Origin: a bacterium
GTDB lineage: Bacteria > Hinthialibacterota > Hinthialibacteria > OLB16
DNA length: 64,000 nt
Assembly: GCA_022072055.1 (NCBI GenBank)
Contig: JAJVIK010000007.1
Coordinates: 186,001-250,000 of the forward strand
Direction of reading: 5' to 3'
This document shows positions 44,868-53,924 of this stretch, one piece after another. The stretch's first letter is position 1. The number at the start of each line of letters is the position of its first letter. The notes below the pieces were generated by a model. It was given only the letters and a program-made list of their open reading frames with translations. It was not told where the DNA came from and did not search any database. Both the position numbers and the translations under genes were made by a program.

Positions 44868-47153
44868 TTGACCGACACGAGCCCCCATCCCCACGCCGTT
44901 CGCGGGCGTTTCACGCTCCGGGCCAAGCTGATGCTGGCCTTTGTCCTGGTCAGCCTGATCGGCTTTGTGGCCGCCTTGGTGATCCTGCCGGGGTTGTACA
45001 TCTGGTCCCAGAACCGGGAGATCGACCAGACAATCGAGAGCAACGCTCAAACCTTACGGATTTCCTTCGAGACCGAGATCCAATCCCGGACAATCACACA
45101 ACGTCGCGCCAGCGCCGCCGCGGGGAATCTGATCCGTCTGTTCCCATCTCTCTCTCCCTATTTCAACCTTCAATCACTTGAGGGAATGACGCACCCCCTG
45201 TTGCCCAAGGAATTCTTGGAGACCCTGAGGAAGGCAGAGGTTCCGGCCCCCCTTCAAGAACAAGTCGCGCGCGGATTCGGCGCACTCGAGGAGCGTTTCA
45301 AGATCGTCCTTTTCATTCCATGGAGGGTTCCTCCGCTCTCCAAACGGATCAGCTTGGTTGAATCCCCAGACAGGCGCGCGCTGTACATTCCGTTTCTGAC
45401 TCCTTTTGAAGTGGAGGGCTTCAGCGGAACTTTGGCCATGGCGAATGATCCCTCAGACCCGCTGCTTTTTGAGCACACCGAGAGGAAGATGTCCGAGCTT
45501 CTTGATTATCTTCGAGATGTCGGACTGCGGTCGGCGAAGGAACTGGTTTATTTCTCTCAACCCGAAATGGAGCTCAACGAGGGCCTGGCGGAGAAGGTGG
45601 CGGTCTCCGGGAGCCTGGATTACTGGGAGATACAGGATGAAGAGGGCGCTCAACGGAGACTCTACGTCCCCGTGGACACCCTCAGGGAGCATGGAGGGCT
45701 TGTGGGGGCATTTTGCATCATCTACCCGGCGACACGCTGGCTTTACGCGATGAGGGATCTGCTGACAGGCCCCGCGGTCTACCTTTCCCTGGGCATCGCC
45801 GCGCTGCTCGCGGTCATTTTTTCGTACTTCTTCGCGCAAGGGATCAGCCGTCCGATTCAACAGCTCACCGAGGGAGCGGTGGCCATCGCGCAGGGACGCT
45901 TGGATCGCACCGTGAGTGTCTTAAGCCAGGACGAGATCGGGGTGCTGGCTAAGACATTCAACGAAATGACCGACCGTTTGCGCGCGACCCTTGGGCAACT
46001 GCGCGAACGAGCGGAGACCATCGAACAGCAGAATGTGGAACTGGACCGCCGTTTCAAGGAACTCACCGCCCTTCAGAACTACACCGAGAATGTGCTATCC
46101 ACGGTGGACAGCGCGATCTTCTCGGTGGACCTCGATGGCGTGATCCGCCGCCCTAACCGCGCGGCGCACGCGCTTCTGGGGCTTCAGGACGGCTGCCACC
46201 TCGATGAGCTCGCCTCCGAGGGGCTGCGCGAGCGTCTTCAGGCCGCCCTCGAAACCGGCGAGACCACGGTTTCGGACGAGATGCAAGTCGCCACCCCCGA
46301 GGGGGAGAGCGCGCCCTTCGCTCTATCGGTCTCCCCCTTGCGCGAGGGCGCCGCGATCCGAGGCGCGGTGGCGGTGCTGACCGATCTCCAAACCATCAAG
46401 AACCTGGAAGCCCTGGTGAGCCGCCAGGAGCGTCTCGCGGCGCTTGGGCAGCTGACCGCGGGGGTCGCCCATGAACTCCGCAACCCGCTCAGCATCATCA
46501 AGGCCTGCGCGGAGATCCTTCACCGCCGGTTTTCAGGCGAGAGCGGCGAGAACGGACTCTGCCGCGACATCATCGACGAGGTGGACCGTCTTTCCCGGGT
46601 GGTCTCCGACTTCCTGACCTTCGCGCGTCCCAGCCAACCCAGCCGTCGGACAGTCCACCTGAACGAGCTTCTCGCGCATACCCTGGATCGAGTCGAGCGT
46701 GGCGAGCACAGCGGAGAGGTGATCATCCTCCGGGAACTCGCCGATCCGCTCCCTTCCGTTGACGCGGACCCCGAACAGATTGAGCAGGTGCTCCTCAATC
46801 TCATCCGCAACGGTCTTGAATCGATGGGGTTGCGAGGAGCTTTGGAGATCCGCAGCGGGCAATCCGCGGAGGAGGGGGAGGTGTGGTTCGAGGTTCGGGA
46901 CCACGGGCAAGGGATGGACGAGGCCACGCGGCGGCGGGTTTTCGACCCGTTCTACACCACCAAGGCCGAGGGAACCGGATTGGGGCTTTCGATCTGCCAC
47001 CGGATCCTGGAGGCCCACGGAGGCTCCATTGTGGTGGCCGAAACCAGCAAAGGCGGGGGAACCACTTTCCGGGTGAGCTTCCCGAAATCCGAGAAAGAGG
47101 GTATGAACAGCGACTTGGCGGCCCAGTCGCCCGTGGAGGCCGTCCGTTCATGA
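44868..47153 (+). CDS. Membrane histidine kinase with HAMP, PAS and long extracytoplasmic sensor
   Basis: 761 residues from a TTG start. Helix 1 (LMLAFVLVSLIGFVAALVILPGL, about 21-43) and helix 2 (AVYLSLGIAALLAVIFSYFF, about 302-321) flank a ~255-residue outer sensor of no known family. HAMP (ISRPIQQLTEGAVAIAQGRLD) and PAS (DSAIFSVDLDGVIRRPNRAAH) follow. HisKA has the phospho-His in LTAGVAHELRNPLSIIKA, and the ATPase domain has NLIRNGLESMG, DHGQGMD and GTGLGLSIC. It is NtrB-like in the kinase core. The stop overlaps the next lipoprotein gene (ATGA), suggesting a functional tie. Confidence 0.95.
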   Translation: MTDTSPHPHAVRGRFTLRAKLMLAFVLVSLIGFVAALVILPGLYIWSQNREIDQTIESNAQTLRISFETEIQSRTITQRRASAAAGNLIRLFPSLSPYFNLQSLEGMTHPLLPKEFLETLRKAEVPAPLQEQVARGFGALEERFKIVLFIPWRVPPLSKRISLVESPDRRALYIPFLTPFEVEGFSGTLAMANDPSDPLLFEHTERKMSELLDYLRDVGLRSAKELVYFSQPEMELNEGLAEKVAVSGSLDYWEIQDEEGAQRRLYVPVDTLREHGGLVGAFCIIYPATRWLYAMRDLLTGPAVYLSLGIAALLAVIFSYFFAQGISRPIQQLTEGAVAIAQGRLDRTVSVLSQDEIGVLAKTFNEMTDRLRATLGQLRERAETIEQQNVELDRRFKELTALQNYTENVLSTVDSAIFSVDLDGVIRRPNRAAHALLGLQDGCHLDELASEGLRERLQAALETGETTVSDEMQVATPEGESAPFALSVSPLREGAAIRGAVAVLTDLQTIKNLEALVSRQERLAALGQLTAGVAHELRNPLSIIKACAEILHRRFSGESGENGLCRDIIDEVDRLSRVVSDFLTFARPSQPSRRTVHLNELLAHTLDRVERGEHSGEVIILRELADPLPSVDADPEQIEQVLLNLIRNGLESMGLRGALEIRSGQSAEEGEVWFEVRDHGQGMDEATRRRVFDPFYTTKAEGTGLGLSICHRILEAHGGSIVVAETSKGGGTTFRVSFPKSEKEGMNSDLAAQSPVEAVRS

Positions 47154-47911
47154 ACCCAATTCGTCCCATTCACATTCTCCTTGTCTGCATGCTCGCCCTC
47201 GGGTCCCTTTTCCAGATGGGATGCTCCGCCTGGCGGGAGAGACGGGACAAAGGGGAGTTCAAGTACGAGGAGCCGAAGCTTCCCCCGCTTGCTGAGCCGG
47301 ACATCATTCGGACCCAGCAATACCTGCGGGAAACCCCTTCAGGTCGCCTCAACTCCCTGCAACCGACCCGGATCGCCATTGTCGCGCAGCCGGATTTCGT
47401 GATCGGTTCGGATCCGACCCCTTACCTGAGGAATCAGGTCAAGAAAGCCAAACAAGCGGGGGCGCCCTTCCTCCCCTGCCACTATTACATCGCGCCGGAG
47501 GGGTTGGTTTTGGAGGGTGTCGGCGCGGAGTATTGCGGGTTCATCGGGAGCCGTCGCGTGGGCGACGCCCTCCTCGTTGGGGTCTTGGGGGACTTCGACA
47601 AACCGACCAACTTCATGCCGACCGAGCAGCAACAGGCGCTCATCCAGCTCTGCGCGTGGCTCTGCGCCCAACACTCGATCCAGCCGAGCCGGATTGTTCC
47701 CGCCACCGAGATCTCCAACGAAGCGGAGCCGCTGGGGGTCAACCTGATGAATTGGTTCGGCCCGACTCAGACCCTCCGGGATCGGGTGACCCAGGTTCTT
47801 GAAAAGAACGCGCCCAAGGCCGCCAAACAGCGAAAACAAGACAGCCGCCAGGAATCCTCCCTCTTTGAAGGCTCCAAAGGCCCAAGCAGCATCATGATGG
47901 ATGATTACTGA
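47150..47911 (+). CDS. Lipoprotein with a degenerate amidase_2/PGRP-like domain
   Basis: 253 residues with a lipobox, ALGSLFQMGCSAW (Cys at about 25). The body follows the N-acetylmuramoyl-L-alanine amidase (Amidase_2) fold: CHYYIAPEGLVLEGVGAEYCGFI, DALLVGVLGDFDKPTNFMPTEQQQALIQLCAWLCAQHSIQPSRIV. The zinc-binding residues are not there: the first strand has AQPD where H-H is normal, and the GHRDV loop is VPATEIS. It is therefore probably a non-catalytic ligand binder or a diverged enzyme. The gene is translationally coupled to the histidine kinase. Confidence 0.68.
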   Translation: MNPIRPIHILLVCMLALGSLFQMGCSAWRERRDKGEFKYEEPKLPPLAEPDIIRTQQYLRETPSGRLNSLQPTRIAIVAQPDFVIGSDPTPYLRNQVKKAKQAGAPFLPCHYYIAPEGLVLEGVGAEYCGFIGSRRVGDALLVGVLGDFDKPTNFMPTEQQQALIQLCAWLCAQHSIQPSRIVPATEISNEAEPLGVNLMNWFGPTQTLRDRVTQVLEKNAPKAAKQRKQDSRQESSLFEGSKGPSSIMMDDY

Positions 47912-47923
47912 GATTCGCCCCGC

Positions 47924-48796
47924 ATGAGAATCGACCAACTGCTGTCCCGCCACAAGCCTTCGTTTTCGTTTGAGTTCTTCCCCCCCAAGGATGAGGAGGG
48001 ATTCGCGCAGCTCTATCGCACCCTAGAGACTCTCAAACCGCTCGCGCCGACCTTTGTGTCGGTGACCTTCGGGGCCGGGGGCGGCACCCGGGCCAAGACC
48101 GTCGATCTGGTGAAGCGGATCAAGACCGAGATCGGGCTGGAGCCGATGGCGCACCTCACTTGTGTGGGGATGGATCGCAAGCAACTGTCTGGGATTCTTG
48201 ATGAGCTCCAGTCATCCGGGATCGACAATGTCCTGGCGCTGCGGGGGGATCCCCCCAAGGGGCAGGAGCGCTTTTTGACCACCGAGGGGGGGTTTTCTTA
48301 CGCCAACGAGCTGGCCGCCTTCATCCGCTCGCGTTGGAGCTTCGCCATCGGCGGGGCTTGTTACCCGGAGGTCCATCCGGAGGCCGCGAGCGAGGCGGCC
48401 GACTTGGATGCTCTCAAGCGCAAGGTTGACTCCGGGGCGAGCTTCCTGATCTCCCAACTGTTCTTCGACAATGAGCTCTTCCTGCGCTTCCGCGACAAGG
48501 CGAGCCGGGCTGGAATCCGGACCCCGATTCTCGCGGGGATCATGCCGATCCTGAACACCCGTCAGATCAAGCGCTTCGCGCAGATGTGCGGGGCCTCGAT
48601 CCCGGTTGACTTGGGTCGCAGCATCGAGGCGGTGGAGGATGATGAGGAGGCGGTGCGCCACATCGGCGCCTTCCATGCCACCAACCAGTGCTTGGGGCTG
48701 ATCTCCGAGGGTGTGGACGGAATCCATTTCTACACCTTGAACCGTTCTTCGGCCACACGGGCGATCTACCAACTTTTAAGGACGTGGAGAGGATAG
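47924..48796 (+). CDS. metF: Methylenetetrahydrofolate reductase
   Basis: 290 residues. FSFEFFPPKDEEG at the N-terminus (catalytic Glu in EFFPPK), FVSVTFGAGGGTR, AHLTCVGMDRKQLSGIL, NVLALRGDPPKG and GGACYPEVHPEA are all typical, with FLISQLFFDNELF. It reduces methylene-THF to methyl-THF with FAD, feeding methionine synthase. It is 12 bases after the lipoprotein gene, so it may be on the same transcript, although the functions are unrelated. Confidence 0.96.
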   Translation: MRIDQLLSRHKPSFSFEFFPPKDEEGFAQLYRTLETLKPLAPTFVSVTFGAGGGTRAKTVDLVKRIKTEIGLEPMAHLTCVGMDRKQLSGILDELQSSGIDNVLALRGDPPKGQERFLTTEGGFSYANELAAFIRSRWSFAIGGACYPEVHPEAASEAADLDALKRKVDSGASFLISQLFFDNELFLRFRDKASRAGIRTPILAGIMPILNTRQIKRFAQMCGASIPVDLGRSIEAVEDDEEAVRHIGAFHATNQCLGLISEGVDGIHFYTLNRSSATRAIYQLLRTWRG

Positions 48797-48919
48797 GGGC
48801 TGATCTCCCCCAGACAGTCCTAGTCCAGTCCGGTTTTTCGGGATTCCTTGGCAGCTCGACAAAAACTCTCACTTGCCGCGTGGGTCTGCCGAGACTACCA
48901 TCAGAGTATCCCCTGGGAT

Positions 48920-48938
48920 GCCCGCGAGAGCGGGCTTT
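48920..48938 (+). terminator. Hairpin downstream of metF
   Basis: GCCCGC-GAGA-GCGGGC with a GNRA tetraloop, followed by TTT. It is a compact terminator-like structure about 35 bases ahead of the diguanylate cyclase gene; the U-run is short. Confidence 0.55.
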
Positions 48939-48973
48939 GATGTCCTGCTTCACCCCCGGAAAGACCGACACCC

Positions 48974-50533
48974 ATGACCTCCAATGACCTCCTGGCGCGA
49001 ATTGAGAGAAAGGACCGTCACCTCAAGGCGCTCGCCGACATGAGCGTCAAAATGAACTCCTTTCATACCCTTGAGGAGCTCATGAACTTTGTGGCGACGC
49101 GGACTCGCGAGTTGCTTGAATCTCAGCGCGTGACCATCTTGGTCTGGAACACGGAGATTTCCCGTCTCGTTAAGGTGGCCTCCTCGGGAGGGGAGGAGGA
49201 GGAGCTCCAACCCGGCAGCGGGGAGGAGGTGGCGTTGCGAGCGCTGGAGGCCCATACCCCGATCCTGCTCTCGCGCGACACGACTCAAGAGGATGCCCAG
49301 CGCTCGGGGTCCGAGACTCACGGACCGCCGCTCTCGGTTCTGTTCGTCCCCTTCGAGGACACCGAGGAGGCTTCCGGGGTGATCCATGTGGAGCGTCCCT
49401 TCACTCAGCGGGCTTTCGATGAAGAGGAGATCAGCCTGCTCACCCTGATTGCCTCGCAGACCGCGAGCTCCTATCGGAACGTGCAGCTTCTGTCCGACAT
49501 GAAGGACCAGCTCAAGAACATCCACGCGGTCCAGGAGGTCGGCAACCTGCTGGTCTCCACGCTCGATCTGGACACGGTGCTCAAGCTGATTGTCCGCGGC
49601 ATCCGGGATGTGACCGGCGCGGAGGTCTGCTCGATCATGCTCTGGGACGAAAACCAGGAGCATTTGGTGATCCGGGCCTCGGAGGGGATCCCCAAACGGG
49701 TGGTGCGCGAGGCGCGCGTGCGGCGCGGCGAGAACATCGCCGGGTGGGTGGCCCAGGAGGGCAAGCCGCTGTTGATCCGGAACATCGATGAGGATCGGCG
49801 CTTTGTGGGGACCGCCGGGGGACGGTATCGCTCCAAAGCGGTGCTTTCGGTCCCGCTCAAGGCCAGGGGGCAGGTGCTCGGAGTCATCAATGTCAACAAC
49901 AGCACCACCACCAAGGTGTTCACCGAGGAGGATCAGGAACTGTTGATGCTCTTCGCCAACCACGCCGCGATCGCCCTGGAGAATTCGCACCTCTATGGGG
50001 AGCTTGAGAAGCTCGCGATCACCGATGGGCTTACCGGGCTCGCCAACCACCGCGCCTTCCAGGAGCGTCTCGTGCGCGAGCTTTCCCGCGCCCAACGATT
50101 CCAGCAAGAGGTTTCATTGCTGATCATCGACATCGACCATTTCAAGTCGATCAATGACCGTCACGGTCATCAGGTGGGCGACCAGGTGTTGCGCTCGGTG
50201 GCGGATGCCCTACAGGACCAACTCCGTAAGATGGATTACGTGGCGCGATACGGGGGTGAAGAGTTCGCGGTGATCATGCCGCAAACCCGTAAGACCGAGT
50301 CGGTGCGTATCGCGGAACGTCTCCGCGAACGCATGGCGAACGAGCGCTTTGTCAAAGTCGATCCAACCCGCTCGGTGACCATCAGCGTGGGTGTTTCCGA
50401 GTATCCCAGCGATGCCCGCGAGGCCTCGCAATTGGTCGAGCGAGCGGATCGGGCGTTGTATTTCTCCAAGGAGAACGGTAGGAACCGGGTGACTCCGGCG
50501 GGGATGGACCTTTCCGTGGCCACCGGGGCGTGA
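48974..50533 (+). CDS. GAF-GAF-GGDEF diguanylate cyclase
   Basis: 519 residues. Two GAF domains (about 25-170 and 195-345) precede a GGDEF domain (about 360-510). The signature is GGEEF at 427-431 in YVARYGGEEFAVI; the inhibitory I-site R418-K-M-D lies five residues before it, so product inhibition by c-di-GMP is expected. Mg2+-binding Asp is in IIDIDHFKSINDRHGH. No EAL domain or membrane helix is present. It would raise c-di-GMP in response to a cytoplasmic ligand, and sits directly upstream of hisH without obvious relation. Confidence 0.96.
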   Translation: MTSNDLLARIERKDRHLKALADMSVKMNSFHTLEELMNFVATRTRELLESQRVTILVWNTEISRLVKVASSGGEEEELQPGSGEEVALRALEAHTPILLSRDTTQEDAQRSGSETHGPPLSVLFVPFEDTEEASGVIHVERPFTQRAFDEEEISLLTLIASQTASSYRNVQLLSDMKDQLKNIHAVQEVGNLLVSTLDLDTVLKLIVRGIRDVTGAEVCSIMLWDENQEHLVIRASEGIPKRVVREARVRRGENIAGWVAQEGKPLLIRNIDEDRRFVGTAGGRYRSKAVLSVPLKARGQVLGVINVNNSTTTKVFTEEDQELLMLFANHAAIALENSHLYGELEKLAITDGLTGLANHRAFQERLVRELSRAQRFQQEVSLLIIDIDHFKSINDRHGHQVGDQVLRSVADALQDQLRKMDYVARYGGEEFAVIMPQTRKTESVRIAERLRERMANERFVKVDPTRSVTISVGVSEYPSDAREASQLVERADRALYFSKENGRNRVTPAGMDLSVATGA

Positions 50534-50549
50534 GTTGAGGAACAATCCA

Positions 50550-51164
50550 GTGATTGAGATCGTTGATTACGGAGCGGGGAATCTGCGGAGCGTGCTGAAG
50601 GGAGTCGAGGCTTCGGGTGGGGAGGCGCGCTTGTGCGATGATCCGAGTCGGATCGCCCAGGCGGATGGCGTGATCTTCCCCGGGCAAGGCTCCTTCGCCA
50701 CCGCGTCGGAGAGGCTCCGCGAGCAAGGCTTTGTCGAGCCGCTCCGGAGGTATCTCGAAGCGGACCGTCCGTTTCTCGGCATCTGTCTTGGGCTGCAGCT
50801 CTTGTTCGAGGCCAGCGAGGAGGCGCCGGGCGCGCGCGGGCTTGGGATCCTCAAGGGCGCGAATGTGCGCTTCGCGCCGGGCAAGAAGGTCCCTCACATG
50901 GGCTGGAACACGGTGGATTGGCGCAAGGAGTCGCCGTTTTTCAGGGGCATGCCCGAGGAGTCGTTCTTTTATTTTGTGCACTCGTACTTCCCCGCCCCGG
51001 AGGACCCGGAGGTGATCGCGGGTCTGACCGACTACGAGCAGACTTTTTGCTCCGCGGTTCAACAAGGGAATTTCGCGGCGGTTCAGTTCCACCCCGAGAA
51101 GAGCCAGCAGCTCGGACTCCGGCTTCTCCGGAATTTCATTGAGCTCTGCGACCGATTCGACTGA
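50550..51164 (+). CDS. hisH: Imidazole glycerol phosphate synthase, glutaminase subunit
   Basis: 204 residues with a GTG start behind GAGGAA at 8 bases (the frame is open to a TTG at 50535). Class I glutamine amidotransferase: nucleophile Cys in FLGICLGLQLLFE, oxyanion P-G-x-G loop GVIFPGQGSFATA, and catalytic HPE in AVQFHPEKSQ. It supplies ammonia to HisF in histidine synthesis. It is followed by hisA 8 bases on. hisF, hisB and hisI are absent from the window. Confidence 0.96.
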   Translation: MIEIVDYGAGNLRSVLKGVEASGGEARLCDDPSRIAQADGVIFPGQGSFATASERLREQGFVEPLRRYLEADRPFLGICLGLQLLFEASEEAPGARGLGILKGANVRFAPGKKVPHMGWNTVDWRKESPFFRGMPEESFFYFVHSYFPAPEDPEVIAGLTDYEQTFCSAVQQGNFAAVQFHPEKSQQLGLRLLRNFIELCDRFD

Positions 51165-51172
51165 GGCGCGCC

Positions 51173-51901
51173 ATGATCCTGATTCCGGCCATCGACATTC
51201 TTGGAGGCAAGTGTGTTCGGCTCTTTCGAGGAGATTACGACCAGGCCACCGAGTATTCGCACAACCCGGCGGTGGTGGCCGAGGCTTGGCGCGATGGGGG
51301 CGCGAAGCGGATTCACCTTGTGGATTTGGATGGGGCCAGGACCGGCAGGGCGGTTAACGAGGAGATCATCCTGTCGATTGGGGAGCGCATCAACACGCCG
51401 ATCGAGGTGGGGGGGGGGATCCGCGACCTGGACCAGATCGACCACTACCTGAGCAGTCCGAACATCGACCGGGTGATTCTCGGAACCGCCGCGCTGAAGG
51501 ACCCGACGCTGCTCGCGGACGCCACCAGCGACTACCCTGGACACATCTGGGTGGGCATTGATGGGCGCGGTGGGCGAGTGGCGGTGGAGGGTTGGACCGA
51601 GGACAGCGCGACCGATGTGTATGACCTTGCCGCGATCTGCGAGGATGTGGGCGTGTCGGGGATCATCTTCACCGACATCTCACGGGATGGAACCCTGGTC
51701 GGCCCGAATCTCTCGTCGCTCAGGCGCATGGCCGAACGGGTGAGCATTCCGGTGATTGCTTCGGGTGGAGTTTCCAGCCTGGATGACCTCCGCGCGCTTC
51801 GGGGCCTTGGTCTTGAGCGGATCGAGGGGGTGATTGTGGGCAAGGCGCTCTACACGGGCGCGTTCACGGTGGAGGAGGGGATTGAGGTGGTGGGGGGGTG
51901 A
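51173..51901 (+). CDS. hisA: Phosphoribosyl-formimino-AICAR-phosphate isomerase
   Basis: 242 residues. ILIPAIDILGGKCVRLFRGDY is the family start with the catalytic Asp in PAID; IHLVDLDGARTG, IEVGGGIRD, GTAALKDP, VGIDGRGGRVAVEGW and FTDISRDGTLVGPN (second Asp) follow around the barrel. It performs the Amadori isomerisation in histidine synthesis. The gene lies behind hisH in one unit. It ends against the accessory region. Confidence 0.97.
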   Translation: MILIPAIDILGGKCVRLFRGDYDQATEYSHNPAVVAEAWRDGGAKRIHLVDLDGARTGRAVNEEIILSIGERINTPIEVGGGIRDLDQIDHYLSSPNIDRVILGTAALKDPTLLADATSDYPGHIWVGIDGRGGRVAVEGWTEDSATDVYDLAAICEDVGVSGIIFTDISRDGTLVGPNLSSLRRMAERVSIPVIASGGVSSLDDLRALRGLGLERIEGVIVGKALYTGAFTVEEGIEVVGG

Positions 51902-51917
51902 CCGACTGACACCACGG

Positions 51918-52274
51918 TCATGCGAACTCCAAATAGTTCGGAGGCGCCAACAACCCTCTCTTCTTCAGCGGTTCGGGCGATTCGGCTTCGCAGAGCTTCC
52001 GCAAGCGTTGCATTTTCCCTGCTGACTCAACCAGGAAAATGGATTCTCCCAGACCAGGAGTTTCCACGGACCAAGTGGGGGGGGGTTGTTTAGCCCGCTG
52101 GGCAAAGAGCTCGATCAAGGAGGCGGCCACCGCACGGATTCTCATATCCGCCGAGGTCGGCGGCTCAAGTGTCGAAAAGTCGGCTGTCTCACGGGTCAAA
52201 TCTTGCGCCAAACCGCGGACTTTCAAGCAATCGTGCGCCAGTACCGCGGCGGCAAGTTCATTGAGGTCGACCAT
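51918..52274 (-). CDS. Small protein of unknown function beside a broken nucleotidyltransferase-like gene
   Basis: 118 residues from an ATG at 52274 that overlaps the 3' end of the interrupted DUF6036-like gene by 17 bases. It has helical N-terminal (LNELAAAVLAHDCLKVRGLAQDL) and middle (RIRAVAASLIELFAQRAKQ) segments. I do not recognise a family. The overlap suggests a two-gene module with the upstream gene, possibly toxin-antitoxin-like, with the direction of roles unknown. Confidence 0.6.
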   Translation of the reverse strand: MVDLNELAAAVLAHDCLKVRGLAQDLTRETADFSTLEPPTSADMRIRAVAASLIELFAQRAKQPPPTWSVETPGLGESIFLVESAGKMQRLRKLCEAESPEPLKKRGLLAPPNYLEFA

Positions 52275-52797
52275 GGACAGCCTCCCATATATCCTGAAAG
52301 CCGTACCACGCCTTCAGCTCGGCGCCTGAAACGAGGTATTCCTCAAGTATCTCCCAGGTTTGTTCTCTGTTCAATGCGGTCCCGAATTCGGTCAGGAGCC
52401 GCACGGCATCGGCAATGTCGAGGTCGTCCCGCCACGCCGATAGCTTTAAGGCCAATAGATGTTCGACCGAGGTGCACCTCACGGTGATTCCCGGCGCCGA
52501 TAGAACCACTCTTCCGAGGGATACCTTTGAGAGAAACCCCTTCACTCCATCGTTGAGCCAATCCGCTGGCCACCCTCTCTCTTCGCCCACACAGCGCACA
52601 AGGGCACGGACCTCCGCGCCTTCCATGGGCGCTAAGATGATCGCATCCACGTCTCGCGTTGATTCTCTTGCATCTTAAGCAAGGGCCATCGCGGCCCCTC
52701 CAACGACAACCAAGTCGATCACCGTGCCTTGGTCAAGCGCCAGTTCTCCGAGTCGCTCGAGCGCCCCAAGGATTCCGGCCCGGGATAGCATTTCCAT
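52258..52797 (-). pseudogene. DUF6036-like nucleotidyltransferase-fold gene interrupted by an in-frame stop
   Basis: From ATG 52797 (GAGGAAAG ahead) the frame reads EMLSRAGILGALERLGELAL, then DLVVVGGAAMALA and TAA (52677-52675). It continues in the same frame as DARESTRDVDAIILAPMEGAE and on to TGA at 52258. In intact relatives this region reads GGAAMxLxY-DARxSTRDVDA, so the stop stands where a Tyr is expected (TAC or TAT to TAA). The second segment could start at a GTG (52650) on its own. A gene broken by one nonsense base is the simplest reading. Confidence 0.65.
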
Positions 52798-52900
52798 TTT
52801 CTTTCCTCGCTTGGGCTTCGCTGCACCACTTGTAGCACATCCTGTCGTCCAGGCTGTGTTGAATTATTGTATGAACCTCAGCTACAATTAAGAGGCAAAC

Positions 52901-53068
52901 ATGAAACCGCTTGCACAGTGGTTGGTGTTCCTCCTTCTCCTCGGAGTTCTCACTCTCGAAGTTGTGGTGGCGCTTTCGGGATCACCCCAGGGTTGGGGGC
53001 TCCTCATCGCTTTAGGCGGAGTGATTGATTCGGTTGTTTACCTCTCTTGGAGATGCCCCTTGATCTGA
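52901..53068 (+). CDS. 55-residue membrane protein
   Basis: ATG at 52901 behind AAGAGG at 6 bases; TGA at 53066. Two hydrophobic segments (WLVFLLLLGVLTLEVVVAL and WGLLIALGGVIDSVVYLSW) make a helical hairpin, with a basic start (MKPLAQ) and a C-terminal RCPLI. A possible promoter TTGAAT-N18-TACAAT ends too close to the ATG to be sure. No family is recognised. Confidence 0.5.
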   Translation: MKPLAQWLVFLLLLGVLTLEVVVALSGSPQGWGLLIALGGVIDSVVYLSWRCPLI

Positions 53069-53074
53069 AGGATG

Positions 53075-53821
53075 TCACCCGCTCACTCCCGAAATCCCAT
53101 CCGCAACCCCCTGATCCCCCCACACCGCCATTCGGATCGCCAACCGCTCAAGTCCGCGCAGGTTGTCGCGGAGTTCGCCCGAGGAGGTTCGCTCGCGGAT
53201 CTCCGGGGTGATCGGGACCTCGATCCCGCGACGAGCGCAAAGGCTCTTCCAGAGGATCTCCAGATCTTCAAGACGCTCGCTCAAGGAGGGAATCCGGATC
53301 TCGAGCGCCCCGATGCGCGCATGGAGGTCCAGCCGGAAGCGCCCGGCGCGGACCTCCTCATCCAGGTTGCGATTCGTGGCGCACACCAGGCGCACCTCGA
53401 CTCTCTTGGGGCGCGCCGCGCCGACCGGCTCGATCAGCCCCTGATCGATCGCCTTGAGCAGCATCGGTTGGACCTCCATCGAGAGTTCCCCGATCTCATC
53501 CAGGAACAGGGTCCCGCCGTCGGCGCGCTCAAAGCACCCCTCGCGGCGGATGTTCGCCCCGGTGAAGGCCCCTCGCTCATGCCCGAAGAGCACCGAATGC
53601 ACCATGGTATTGCCATTCCAGCAGGAACTGTTGACCTCGACAAAGGGGTGCTTCGCGCGCGCTGAGAGACCGTGAGTCCATTCCGCGGCGGCCTGCTTTC
53701 CGACTCCGGACTCGCCGGTGAGGAGGATTGGGTAGTCGGTCCCGGCGGCGCGCGCGAGGTGTTCGCGGGCGCGCCGGATGGCGGCGCTTTCGCCACGCAG
53801 CGGGTAGGGGATTTCGGGCAT
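53075..53821 (-). CDS. Sigma-54 AAA+ activator domain without sensor or DNA-binding domain
   Basis: 248 residues consisting of one AAA+ domain: Walker A LLTGESGVGKQAAAEW, GAFTGA loop complete in LFGHERGAFTGANIRR, Walker B GGTLFLDEIGELSME, and the sensor I CATNR and R-finger region. The C-terminus ends at about the lid subdomain; no Fis-type helix-turn-helix follows and no regulatory domain precedes. Full-length activators are 350-650 residues. It may work from solution without UAS, be regulated by another protein, or be a truncated remnant. The ATPase motifs are undamaged, which argues for activity. Confidence 0.87.
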   Translation of the reverse strand: MPEIPYPLRGESAAIRRAREHLARAAGTDYPILLTGESGVGKQAAAEWTHGLSARAKHPFVEVNSSCWNGNTMVHSVLFGHERGAFTGANIRREGCFERADGGTLFLDEIGELSMEVQPMLLKAIDQGLIEPVGAARPKRVEVRLVCATNRNLDEEVRAGRFRLDLHARIGALEIRIPSLSERLEDLEILWKSLCARRGIEVPITPEIRERTSSGELRDNLRGLERLAIRMAVWGDQGVADGISGVSG

Positions 53822-53924
53822 GGTCGGCTCCTTTCGGAAGATGCCGACACTCTGGGACCGAAAGGGGGAACGGGGGAAGAACGGGATGCCGGAGTAGGGG
53901 GAGTCTCGCCTCGGCGGAGGGCGT

